A stretch of DNA of 64,000 nt from Chryseobacterium salivictor (GTDB lineage Bacteria; Bacteroidota; Bacteroidia; Flavobacteriales; Weeksellaceae). The position numbers and the translations under genes are program-made. The stretch covers positions 2,356,001-2,420,000 of the forward strand of contig NZ_CP037954.1 of assembly GCF_004359195.1 (NCBI RefSeq), given 5' to 3'. This document shows positions 34,755-42,625 of the stretch, one piece after another; within the stretch, counting starts at the first letter, position 1; each line of letters starts with the position of its first letter. Below the pieces are notes generated by a model. It worked only from the letters and a program-made list of their open reading frames with translations. It made no database searches and was not told where the DNA came from.

Positions 34755-35738
34755 TCATTTAGAATTGGCTCTTTTACTATTCATCATCATCATTAAAATC
34801 ACCGGTATCCCGAATAACGAGGTAATTACATTCAAAGGAAATTGCGTAGATTCTGATATAATCGAGAAAAATTCCATAATTAATATTCCTAAAAGCATAT
34901 TTAAAATCCACTGTTGCCACAGTTTCGCAGGATTAAAAAGCATTCTGCAAAAATGCGGAACCACAATCCCGATAAATAGAACAGGACCTAAAAACGCTGT
35001 GACAGAAGCTGACAAAAGTGACGAGGAAATAATGACTAAAAACTTTAAGTGCTTTAAATTGACGCCCAAACTTTGTGCATAAGCCGTTCCCAGAGAATTT
35101 CCGATTAATGGTTTAATGGTTTTAAAACTTAACAATAAACCTATAATAACAATCACCGTTAAAACCAAGATTTGATTGGTAGAAACCTGGTTATTCGCCC
35201 CGAAACTCCACAGAATATAATTCTTAAGACTTTGATTTTCAGCATAAAACTGAAGGATAGAAACCACTGCGCCAGCTAAAGCCGAAATTAAAAAGCCGAA
35301 AATAATGAGAAACGATTTATCCTGAAATTTCCCGGAAAACGCTAAAAGAATTACCATTAATAATAAACTCCCGGCAATTGCTGAAAAACTTAAAAAACTG
35401 TTTTGCAAAAATTCCGGTAAGATAAAATCTTTAGAAAAGAAAATATAAAAAGCAACACTCAAGCTCGCCACAGAAGTAATTCCCAAAACCGATGGTCCGG
35501 CCAAAGGATTTTGAAAATATTCCTGCAGTAAAAATCCCGAAGTCGGTATGGAAATTCCGGCCAAAAGCATTACTAAAACCCGATTGATGCGAAGTTGCGC
35601 AATCTGTGAGTTTTCGGAACCGGAAAAAAGGAAATCTGAAAAACTTAAATTCATAAAACCGATATTCAAATTGATAAGTACCGAAATAAGAATTCCGATG
35701 ATGATGAATATTCCGGTGATTTTAAAGTTTTCCGACAT
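34755..35738 (-). CDS. FecCD-family iron/haem/cobalamin ABC permease
   Basis: 327 residues, about ten membrane helices. Family markers: RINRVLVMLLAGISIPTSGFLLQEYFQNPLAGPSVLGI region (residues 48-85, R..R...G....G...Q...NPLA.P..LG), the WSFGANNQ loop and FIGIVVPHFCRML. It is the transmembrane part of a type II ABC importer; partner ATPase at 33475-34398. Which chelate is carried is not visible. Confidence 0.9.
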   Translation of the reverse strand: MSENFKITGIFIIIGILISVLINLNIGFMNLSFSDFLFSGSENSQIAQLRINRVLVMLLAGISIPTSGFLLQEYFQNPLAGPSVLGITSVASLSVAFYIFFSKDFILPEFLQNSFLSFSAIAGSLLLMVILLAFSGKFQDKSFLIIFGFLISALAGAVVSILQFYAENQSLKNYILWSFGANNQVSTNQILVLTVIVIIGLLLSFKTIKPLIGNSLGTAYAQSLGVNLKHLKFLVIISSSLLSASVTAFLGPVLFIGIVVPHFCRMLFNPAKLWQQWILNMLLGILIMEFFSIISESTQFPLNVITSLFGIPVILMMMMNSKRANSK

Positions 35739-35884
35739 TTTTAGAGATACAAAAAAATCACAAAAATTCTGTTTTTATCAAAAGAGAAATGTGGGATTGA
35801 AAGCTGGTTCAGGATAAAAATCCTCTGCTTTTCAAAATACATTTTACTTAGTTTTACAGCAATCTTTGCGACTTTCGGTTGAAA

Positions 35885-36457
35885 TTATTTAAAAGAATTA
35901 ATCTTTTCAGTCAAAGCTTCAGCGCTCATCATTCCGACGGTTTCGTCGGTTTTATCGCCTTTTCTCATGAAGGTGAAAGGAATTGAACCGCCGTCCCATT
36001 CTTTAAAGTTTGCTTTAAAAAATTCGGGAGTTAATAATGATCCGTCCAGTAAAACTACATTTTGCGACAGACCTTGCTCCTCTGAAAACTTTTTTACTTT
36101 CGTGTCCCAGTCGCCTTTTTCATCTAAACTTACGAAGGTAAATTTAACCGGCTGCGATTTCAGTTCCGCCATTTTTTCTTTAAAATGAGGGATTTCTCTC
36201 ATACACGGACCACACCAGGTTGCGAAGAAATTGGTTACATATAAGGTATCATTATCTTTTTTGCCCAGCAGTTTGGTGCTTTCCTCCGCACTTAATTCAA
36301 CATGTTTAAAAGGAAAGGCGGTTTCCGTTGCAGCTGCTGAATGATCTGCGCCGGCAGAGTCCGTTACGGTTGTATCGGTCGTTTCATTTACTTTCGCTTC
36401 TTTTTTACAAGCCGAAAGTGCAGTGCATAACACGACACCCAAAATCAATTTTTTCAT
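35885..36457 (-). CDS. Thioredoxin-like lipoprotein, TlpA/ResA type
   Basis: 190 residues. Lipobox Cys17 (LSAC), a Thr/Ala/Asp-rich linker to about 48, then a thioredoxin-fold domain with active site WCGPC (Cys82, Cys85) in TNFFATWCGPCMREIPHF and the cis-Pro region GGSIPFTF. It should act as a membrane-anchored periplasmic thiol reductant, for example for cytochrome c maturation or disulfide reduction. Divergent from the reductase gene that follows at 36491 with only 33 nt between starts, so the promoters overlap. Confidence 0.88.
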   Translation of the reverse strand: MKKLILGVVLCTALSACKKEAKVNETTDTTVTDSAGADHSAAATETAFPFKHVELSAEESTKLLGKKDNDTLYVTNFFATWCGPCMREIPHFKEKMAELKSQPVKFTFVSLDEKGDWDTKVKKFSEEQGLSQNVVLLDGSLLTPEFFKANFKEWDGGSIPFTFMRKGDKTDETVGMMSAEALTEKINSFK

Positions 36458-36490
36458 TTTATTTTTATTATTTTTGAATTCTTAATAATT

Positions 36491-37615
36491 ATGGAAAATC
36501 TCTTACCTAAAGCAAGACCAATAGAATTTCACCCGCTAAAATTAGCGAAAAAGCAAGAACTGACCAAAAGTACCTTTGCGCTCGAATTCGAAATCCCGTC
36601 AGCATTATCTTCCCAATATCATTTTGAGGCCGGCCAATATGTAACCCTTCAATTTCCCGTAAACGGAAAGGTTGTAGAGAAGGACTTTTCAATGACTTCG
36701 GCACCTTATGAAGAGAAAATAACGTTGGGAATCAAGATAAGCAGCGAAGAAAGTTTTGCGAATTCTTTATTTAAAGATTTAAAAACTGGTGATTTTATTG
36801 AAGTTTCGGAGCCGAGAGGAAGATTTACATTAAGTTCCAAGCCACATGAATTTCGCACGATCGTAGGTTTTGCCGGCGGAATCGGAATTACACCGATTTT
36901 AAGTCATTTCAAAAATATACTGCACACCGAACCCAGAACGCGTCTTTTCCTTTTCTACGGAAATAAAAATAAAAAACAGGTCGCTTTTAAAAATGAATTG
37001 GAAGAATTGGCGAATCAACATCCGGATCGGCTGGAAATTCACTACTTTTACTCACAGGAAAAAGTGGGTAACGGCCTTTTTGAAGGACGGCTGAATGAGA
37101 AAAAAGTCGCTTTGATTATCAATCAGATTTTGCAGTTGGATGATACCGATGAAGAGAGTACGATTTGGGATGCCGTAGATGAAGTGCTGATCTGTGGCAA
37201 AGGCGAAATGATAAAGTCGGTTGCCAATGCCTGTTACAGACACGGTATTCGCAAGAAAAATATTCATTTTGAACTTTTTGAAGAATTTAATGAAGATATT
37301 TATCCGGTCGAAAAAGAGTTTCCTTTACTGGAAAATATTGAGGTCGGTTTTAAACTTTTTAACAAAGAATATAAAACGACTTTAAAAGATAATAAAATGC
37401 GGCTGTTGCAGCAATTGCTGATTCAGAAATTCCCGGTTCCCTATTCCTGTAAATCAGGGATTTGCGGCAGTTGTGAATGTGTTTTAGAAGAAGGCCAGGT
37501 TGAGCTTTTAGAAAATGAATATCTGACCGAAAAAGAGGAAGCATCTGGAAAAATACTCGCCTGCATGTCCATCGTTTTAAGTAAAAATATTAAAGTTAAT
37601 TTTGACTTGATGTAG
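36491..37615 (+). CDS. Flavin reductase with C-terminal 2Fe-2S ferredoxin domain
   Basis: 374 residues. FAD-binding barrel with DFSMTSAP, NAD(P)-binding part with VGFAGGIGITPILS, and a plant-type 2Fe-2S domain with Cys320, Cys325, Cys328 (CKSGICGSC) and Cys358. This is the PaaE/Hmp-reductase layout used to feed electrons from NAD(P)H to oxygenases or desaturases. An insertion of about 60 residues between NAD domain and ferredoxin (DDTDEESTIWDAVDEVLICGKG region) is larger than usual. No oxygenase gene lies nearby; the electron acceptor is unknown. Confidence 0.85.
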   Translation: MENLLPKARPIEFHPLKLAKKQELTKSTFALEFEIPSALSSQYHFEAGQYVTLQFPVNGKVVEKDFSMTSAPYEEKITLGIKISSEESFANSLFKDLKTGDFIEVSEPRGRFTLSSKPHEFRTIVGFAGGIGITPILSHFKNILHTEPRTRLFLFYGNKNKKQVAFKNELEELANQHPDRLEIHYFYSQEKVGNGLFEGRLNEKKVALIINQILQLDDTDEESTIWDAVDEVLICGKGEMIKSVANACYRHGIRKKNIHFELFEEFNEDIYPVEKEFPLLENIEVGFKLFNKEYKTTLKDNKMRLLQQLLIQKFPVPYSCKSGICGSCECVLEEGQVELLENEYLTEKEEASGKILACMSIVLSKNIKVNFDLM

Positions 37616-37620
37616 CTATT

Positions 37621-38241
37621 TTGAAGAAATTATTAGACATATTAAAATCATTTTTTAACCTCATTGAAATTGGGGTTTTACTTATGTTTTTGGCTAATAT
37701 CTGGGTTTTTGCGGTAACGAATGGAAAAACCTACACCAAAATATCGAAAATCCCACCCAGAGAAACGGCGCTTGTTTTAGGAACTTCTCCGAGAATGAAA
37801 TCCGGAGTTTCCAATCCTTATTTTACAGCGAGGATGGATGCAACCGCACTTCTGTACCATCACGGAAAAATAAAAAAAATCATTGTAAGCGGCGAAAAAA
37901 GCAAAGGTTATGATGAACCTGCGGCCATGAAAAATTACCTGATTTATCAGGAAGGTGTCCCGGAAAATATTATCACTGAAGATCCGAAAGGTTATAAAAC
38001 CCAAACCAGCATTAAAAACTGCATGGAGATTTATCATCAAAAAGAGGTCATTATTGTTTCCCAGGGTTTTCATAATCTGCGTGCTTTATTCTACGCCAGA
38101 AACAGCGGAATGAATGCGCTTGGCTTTGATGCACAGGATGTTTTGACCAATAACAGTTATTACAGGAATCAGTCCCGGGAATTTATAGCACGCGTGGTTG
38201 CGGTGATTTATTACCTTCTCAATATCGAGCGAAAAGTATAA
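37621..38241 (+). CDS. SanA/YdcF-like DUF218 membrane protein
   Basis: 206 residues, TTG start at 37621, 3 nt after the reductase stop region. One N-terminal membrane helix (about 14-34), then the DUF218 domain: ALVLGTSPR, KIIVSGEKSKGYDEPAAMK, EDPKGYKTQTSI and VSQGFHNLRALFYAR. SanA of enteric bacteria belongs here and affects envelope barrier function (vancomycin resistance at high temperature). An envelope role is likely; the reaction is not known. Confidence 0.82.
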   Translation: MKKLLDILKSFFNLIEIGVLLMFLANIWVFAVTNGKTYTKISKIPPRETALVLGTSPRMKSGVSNPYFTARMDATALLYHHGKIKKIIVSGEKSKGYDEPAAMKNYLIYQEGVPENIITEDPKGYKTQTSIKNCMEIYHQKEVIIVSQGFHNLRALFYARNSGMNALGFDAQDVLTNNSYYRNQSREFIARVVAVIYYLLNIERKV

Positions 38242-38320
38242 ATGCAGTGCGGTCATAATTTAGATACAGTTTTAGCAAAGTAATTTACGGCAAAATCTTA
38301 TATTTGTAAAAACAAAAAAT

Positions 38321-38938
38321 ATGCTCGTAATCGGAATTGCAGGAGGAACCGGATCAGGAAAAACAACTGTAGTCAATAAAATTCTTCAACAACTGAATAT
38401 CGAAGGAGTGAATGTGCTCTCTCAGGATAATTATTACCATGATAATCCGAATCTTACCCTGTCGGAAAGAGAGGTTTTGAATTATGACCATCCCAAATCC
38501 ATCGATTTTGATCTGCTTATCAAACATGTAAAAGCACTGAAAAACGGGGAAACTATTGAGCAGCCTTTGTATTCCTTTGTAACGCATTCCAGAACGGGAG
38601 ATCATGTGTCAATCGATCCCAGAAATGTTTTGATTGTAGAGGGGATTTTGGTATTGACCAATTCTGAACTTTTAAAAGAATATAATCTGAAAGTCTTTGT
38701 ACATGCCGATTCCGATGAAAGACTGATCCGCAGAATCCGTCGTGATACGCAGGAACGGGGCCGCGATTTGCAGGAGGTTTTGCACCGTTATCAAACCACG
38801 TTGAAACCCATGCATCAGGAATTTATAGAGCCGTCGAAAAATGAAGCGGATTTAATTATTCCCAATATGAGACAAAATACCGTTGCCATCGACTTTCTCT
38901 CTACTGTCATCAATAATACGCTGAAAAAAACACATTAA
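38321..38938 (+). CDS. udk: Uridine kinase
   Basis: 205 residues. Walker A GGTGSGKTT (8-16), DNYYHDNPNLT, the nucleoside-site NYDHPKSIDFD, and lid region RRIRRDTQERGRDL. Phosphorylates uridine and cytidine with ATP or GTP in pyrimidine salvage. A TATATTTG element at 38299-38306 lies 15 nt before the ATG. Followed after one base by the ftsB-like gene. Confidence 0.95.
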   Translation: MLVIGIAGGTGSGKTTVVNKILQQLNIEGVNVLSQDNYYHDNPNLTLSEREVLNYDHPKSIDFDLLIKHVKALKNGETIEQPLYSFVTHSRTGDHVSIDPRNVLIVEGILVLTNSELLKEYNLKVFVHADSDERLIRRIRRDTQERGRDLQEVLHRYQTTLKPMHQEFIEPSKNEADLIIPNMRQNTVAIDFLSTVINNTLKKTH

Positions 38939-38939
38939 A

Positions 38940-39290
38940 ATGGAAGACTTAATTAAAGAAATCAAACCGAAATCGGCAAAGTTAAAATTCATCCGGAAAT
39001 ATTTTGTGAATAAATATTTCGTGACTGTTTTTCTTTTTTTGGTGTGGATGATTTTCTTTGACAGTACTTCTTTTTTAGTCATCAATGAACTGAATGGTGA
39101 AGTGAGCCGCTACGAAAGTCAGCTCGCATATTATCAAAGAGAATATCATAAAAATGACGAGTTTTATAAAAAATTGATGAATGATAAAGAAGAAAAAGAG
39201 AAATATGCCCGCGAAAATTATTTCATGAAAAAACCAAATGAAGAAATTTTTATTTTGGTTGTAGACAGTACGAAAGCAGTTAACAGATAA
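38940..39290 (+). CDS. FtsB/DivIC-like septum protein
   Basis: 116 residues: basic cytoplasmic N-terminus, one membrane helix (about 26-44, VTVFLFLVWMIFFDSTSFLV), then a coiled coil (LNGEVSRYESQLAYYQREYH) and the ending ARENYFMKKPNEEIFIL, which matches the DivIC/FtsB signature. It should work with FtsL and FtsQ at the division site. Starts one base after the udk stop, the usual Flavobacteriia pairing. Confidence 0.88.
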   Translation: MEDLIKEIKPKSAKLKFIRKYFVNKYFVTVFLFLVWMIFFDSTSFLVINELNGEVSRYESQLAYYQREYHKNDEFYKKLMNDKEEKEKYARENYFMKKPNEEIFILVVDSTKAVNR

Positions 39291-39329
39291 CTCATTAGAT
39301 AAAAACCAACTTTTGAAACCATCAAAAAT

Positions 39330-40496
39330 ATGTTTAAAAAAACTTCACTTCAAGACTGGGTATCTGTTGTTCAGAAACAACTGAAAACAGAAAATATCTA
39401 TGAGATTTTGTCCAAAGAAAACCTCGAGGGAATTACCGTTAAGCCTTACTACAATTCTGTCGCGAAACCGTTAAGCAATCTTCCGAAAGTGGAAGAATCT
39501 ACCCATCTTGTTTCCCCTTACCACGAAAGTTCAGAGGAAAATATTTTCGCTTTTCTTTTAAATGATAATGTCGAAAACCTTCAGGAGAAAGTGATTTTTG
39601 TTAACAATAAAGATTTGGCAGAACATATTTCCCTGGATGAGAGCAACCGTTATTTTTCATTAATCGATGTGTTTTCTGAGGATCAAAAGGGCGGATTAAA
39701 TCAGCAACTGGTGAAAGAACTTCTAGCAAAAGATTTCGAGAGAAATATTTGCATTAATGTTTCTCTGCATCAAAATGCAGGTGCCACAATCGTTCAGCAG
39801 CTGGCAATCGCGCTGGCAAAAACAACAGAACTGACAGAGATTTTCGGTTTGCAAATTTTAAATAAAATTATTTTTAGAGTCGCTGTTGGTGGAAACTATT
39901 TCTTTGAAATTGCTAAAATCAGAGCACTTAAATTGCTTTTCAATCAATTTTCAAAAGAATTTGATTTAGATGAAATTCCCTATATTTTTGCGGAAACATC
40001 TTTGCGGAATAAATCCAAAAACGATGCTGAAAATAATCTGATCCGTTCCACATTGGAGCTTTCTGCGGCGATGATTGGCGGAGCAGATGCAGTTTTCAGT
40101 AATGATTATCAGTTAGAAAAATCCGATTCGGTTTCCGAGGAAATTTCATTTAAACAACAAATTGTTTTAGCCTATGAAAGCATTATCAATGTTTTTGAAG
40201 ACGCAGGAAACGGGAGTTATTATATCGAAAATTTAACGCAGCAATTCGCGGAAAAATCCTGGCATATGTTCCTGCAAATTGAAAATGATGGCGGTTATTG
40301 TGAGCTTTTGAAAAATGGTTCGATTCAAAAACAAATTTTTGAGCAAGCAATTAAAGAACAGAATTGGGTAGAAGAAGGGAAAATTAAAATTATCGGCGTA
40401 AATCTTTATCCGAAATTAGAGAAGACGAAATCTGCGGCAGAAATGTATTCGTCAGGTGAAATTAAAGCAGTTCGTCTGGCAGAAATGTTTGAATAG
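39330..40496 (+). CDS. mutA: Methylmalonyl-CoA mutase small subunit
   Basis: 388 residues, shorter than the usual 450-620 but with mutase family features (TSLQDWVSVVQKQL, GITVKPYYN, INVSLHQNAGATIVQQLA, AETSLRNKSKNDAENNLIRST, LSAAMIGGADAVFSNDY, SYYIENLTQQFAEKSW). The small subunit lacks the B12-binding domain and pairs with MutB in converting succinyl-CoA and methylmalonyl-CoA. The large-subunit gene is not in this window; a GxxExxY gene follows instead. The neighbouring udk-ftsB-mutA order is likely an operon. Confidence 0.88.
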   Translation: MFKKTSLQDWVSVVQKQLKTENIYEILSKENLEGITVKPYYNSVAKPLSNLPKVEESTHLVSPYHESSEENIFAFLLNDNVENLQEKVIFVNNKDLAEHISLDESNRYFSLIDVFSEDQKGGLNQQLVKELLAKDFERNICINVSLHQNAGATIVQQLAIALAKTTELTEIFGLQILNKIIFRVAVGGNYFFEIAKIRALKLLFNQFSKEFDLDEIPYIFAETSLRNKSKNDAENNLIRSTLELSAAMIGGADAVFSNDYQLEKSDSVSEEISFKQQIVLAYESIINVFEDAGNGSYYIENLTQQFAEKSWHMFLQIENDGGYCELLKNGSIQKQIFEQAIKEQNWVEEGKIKIIGVNLYPKLEKTKSAAEMYSSGEIKAVRLAEMFE

Positions 40497-40501
40497 TTTT
40501 T

Positions 40502-40520
40502 TGCCACGAATTCACTAATT
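40502..40520. repeat. Left inverted-repeat arm of the GxxExxY gene
   Basis: TGCCACGAATTCACTAATT just after the mutA stop; its inverted partner AATTAATTCGTGCATTCGTG plus GCA ends at 40999, beyond the gene. Confidence 0.75.
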
Positions 40521-40540
40521 TGGCTTCTAAAATCAGTTTT

Positions 40541-40912
40541 ATGGCAATTATTAATAAAGAAGAATCATACGAAATTATTGGAATCTGCATGGAAATCCAT
40601 AATTATTTAGGTTTTGGTTTTTCAGAAATAGTTTATAAAGACGCGCTGGAAATTGAGTTTAGGAATGCAGGAATTGATTATGTGAGGGAAAAAAAATATG
40701 AGGTTGTTTACAAGGGAATTGTTTTGCCGCATCTGTTTTACGCCGATTTTGTTGTTTTTGATAAAGTTATTTTAGAAATTAAAGGGAAAAAAGAAATTGC
40801 TGATGTTGATTTGTCTCAGGCTATCAATTACTTAAAAGTTTCTGAAAACAGATTAGCTTTGATTGTGAATTTTGGCGAAGAAAAACTGAATTATAAAAGA
40901 ATTGTTTTATAG
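40541..40912 (+). CDS. GxxExxY protein
   Basis: 123 residues from ATG at 40541; a TTG at 40520 lies inside the repeat arm and is rejected. It shows the naming motif near the start, LGFGFSEIVYKDAL, and the PD-(D/E)XK-like residues FYADFVVFDKVILEIKGKKE. The family is a small nuclease-fold protein, widespread in Bacteroidota, often multi-copy and of unknown function. It sits alone between two conserved housekeeping genes and is enclosed by inverted repeats, as a mobile cassette would be. Confidence 0.85.
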   Translation: MAIINKEESYEIIGICMEIHNYLGFGFSEIVYKDALEIEFRNAGIDYVREKKYEVVYKGIVLPHLFYADFVVFDKVILEIKGKKEIADVDLSQAINYLKVSENRLALIVNFGEEKLNYKRIVL

Positions 40913-40914
40913 AT

Positions 40915-40999
40915 TGCGACAAATACACGAATTATTTATGGTTTCAAATTGTACCTGGTTACAGATTCCGCTATTAAATTAATTCGTGCATTCGTGGCA
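40915..40999. repeat. Long imperfect hairpin after the GxxExxY gene
   Basis: TGCGACAAATACACGAATTA (from 40915) pairs with AATTAATTCGTGCATTCGTG plus GCA (to 40999), 19 of 23 positions matching, with a loop of about 40 nt. The right arm is also the inverted copy of 40502-40520. Confidence 0.75.
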
Positions 41000-41019
41000 T
41001 TTAATTTTAAATTAAATAC

Positions 41020-42183
41020 GTGGGACATAAAATATTAGACGCAAAAGTTCAGGAATTTATCAATGCAAATCTAAAAACGGATTTGCATTCTTTGTTATTG
41101 AAAAAATCGCCTTTTCCGGAAGTTTCGATGCAGGAAATAGTGCAGCAGATCAAAGGCAAGAAAGTCGCTCAAAAGAAGTTTCCTTATTTATTGAAAGACG
41201 GAATTATCTTTCCGCCCAACTTAAATCTGGAACAGGCTTCTTCGCAGGCAACTGCTGAATTTAAAGCTAAAAATTTAAGTGGAAAAAGTTTTGTTGATTT
41301 GACTTCAGGCTTTGGAATTGACGCTTATTTTTTATCCAAAAATTTTGAAGAAGTTACATTGGTCGAGCAGAATTCTGAATTATTGGAAATTGTAAAACAT
41401 AACTGGGGGATTTTCGGGAGAAAAGCAGACTTTATTAATGAAAATTTAGAACATTTTTTGGCTGAAAATAAAGAAAAATTTGATTTGATTTATCTCGATC
41501 CTGCCAGACGAGATTCCGAAAAAAACAAAAAATTCCTACTCGAAGATTTGTCTCCCAATCTTCCGGAAATTCAAGATGAATTGTTGAAAATTTCTGATCA
41601 GATTATCATTAAACTTTCTCCACTTATCGATGTTTCTTATTTGGTTTCGGTGATAAAGAATATTGCCGAAATTCAGATTATCGCAGTGAGAAATGAAGTG
41701 AAGGAATTGCTGGTTTTCATTAATTCAAATATAGAAAAAGAGGAAACCAGGATTACTGCAATCAATCTTGAAAGTGAAGAAAATGTGTTTTCGTTTCATT
41801 ATAAAGAAGAGCGATCTGCAGTTTCAGAATATTCAGAACCCCTTCAGTATTTATATATTCCCAATAATGCCGTGTTGAAATCGGGTGGTTTTAATGGTGT
41901 TTCGGAAAAATTTGCTTTAAAAAAATTACACCCCAATACGCATTTTTATACTTCAGATAATTACAGCGAAGATTTTCCGGGCCGAATTTTAAAGGCTGAA
42001 ATCATTGATTCTAAAGACATTAAGAAAGGAGAAAAATTCAATATTATTTCGAAAAATCATCCATTAACCCCAGATGAAATCAAGAAAAAATATAAAATTA
42101 AGGATGGCGGAAACGGCTACTTAATTTTCACGCAAACCCAGAAAAATAAAATTATTTTAAAAGCCAGTTTAGAATTTAACTAA
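41020..42183 (+). CDS. THUMP-like class I SAM-dependent methyltransferase
   Basis: 387 residues, GTG start at 41020. Rossmann methyltransferase core with SAM loop DLTSGFGIDAYFL (about 93-105), acidic end of strand 2 LVEQNSE, and catalytic-loop DLIYLDPARRD, in place of the NPPY of related enzymes. The C-terminal third (GGFNGVSEKFALKKLHPNTH) matches the THUMP-like/RsmH-unlike domain of this Bacteroidota family. Probably modifies RNA; substrate not known. Confidence 0.8.
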   Translation: MGHKILDAKVQEFINANLKTDLHSLLLKKSPFPEVSMQEIVQQIKGKKVAQKKFPYLLKDGIIFPPNLNLEQASSQATAEFKAKNLSGKSFVDLTSGFGIDAYFLSKNFEEVTLVEQNSELLEIVKHNWGIFGRKADFINENLEHFLAENKEKFDLIYLDPARRDSEKNKKFLLEDLSPNLPEIQDELLKISDQIIIKLSPLIDVSYLVSVIKNIAEIQIIAVRNEVKELLVFINSNIEKEETRITAINLESEENVFSFHYKEERSAVSEYSEPLQYLYIPNNAVLKSGGFNGVSEKFALKKLHPNTHFYTSDNYSEDFPGRILKAEIIDSKDIKKGEKFNIISKNHPLTPDEIKKKYKIKDGGNGYLIFTQTQKNKIILKASLEFN

Positions 42184-42262
42184 AACCTTGTGGAAAATAT
42201 TAATATTTCTTACTTTTGGGGCATCGAAAATTTTAAAAATTCCTAATTATCATCAAGTAGAT

Positions 42263-42532
42263 ATGAAAAAAATTATTTTAGTCGTTGCAATCGCAGGTTT
42301 CGCCATCAGTTGTAAAAAAGTTCCGGCAGGTGGAAATAAAGGAGTTTTGAAAATGCAGGACGGTGTCGAAAGATACAGCGATGACGTGATGAGCGATGAA
42401 GCAACAGCGGCGGTGCAGGCGGCAGACGCTAAAAAAGCTACCGAAATGATGACTTCAGACAGTACGAAAGTTACAGTTCAGCCGGCAGTTGCCGTTAAAA
42501 AAGACAGTGCTGCTTCTGCGGAGAAGAAATAA
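42263..42532 (+). CDS. Small lipoprotein, hypothetical
   Basis: 89 residues from ATG at 42263. An upstream start at 42188 would put 25 residues before the signal and is rejected. Signal MKKIILVVAIAGFAISCKK with Cys17; mature part Ala/Asp/Lys/Thr-rich (DEATAAVQAADAKKATEMMT), likely disordered or helical. Not recognised. A strong terminator follows at 42552, so it closes the transcription unit. Confidence 0.7.
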   Translation: MKKIILVVAIAGFAISCKKVPAGGNKGVLKMQDGVERYSDDVMSDEATAAVQAADAKKATEMMTSDSTKVTVQPAVAVKKDSAASAEKK

Positions 42533-42551
42533 GTATTTAAAACATATTAGA

Positions 42552-42577
42552 AAATGTCTTGCTTCGGCGGGACATTT
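42552..42577 (+). terminator. Terminator with UUCG tetraloop
   Basis: AAATGTCTTGC, loop TTCG, GCGGGACATTT, an 11-bp stem (two G-U pairs), followed by T(6) and ATTTTT. Confidence 0.92.
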
Positions 42578-42625
42578 TTTTTATTTTTACAAAGTTCGAT
42601 ATTCAATAATTTTAATTAAAATAAA

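Noticed and set aside
34755..35885. Fur box before the FecCD-type permease
   Set aside because: The gap at 35739-35884 shows no 19-bp GATAATGATAATCATTATC-like repeat that I can support.
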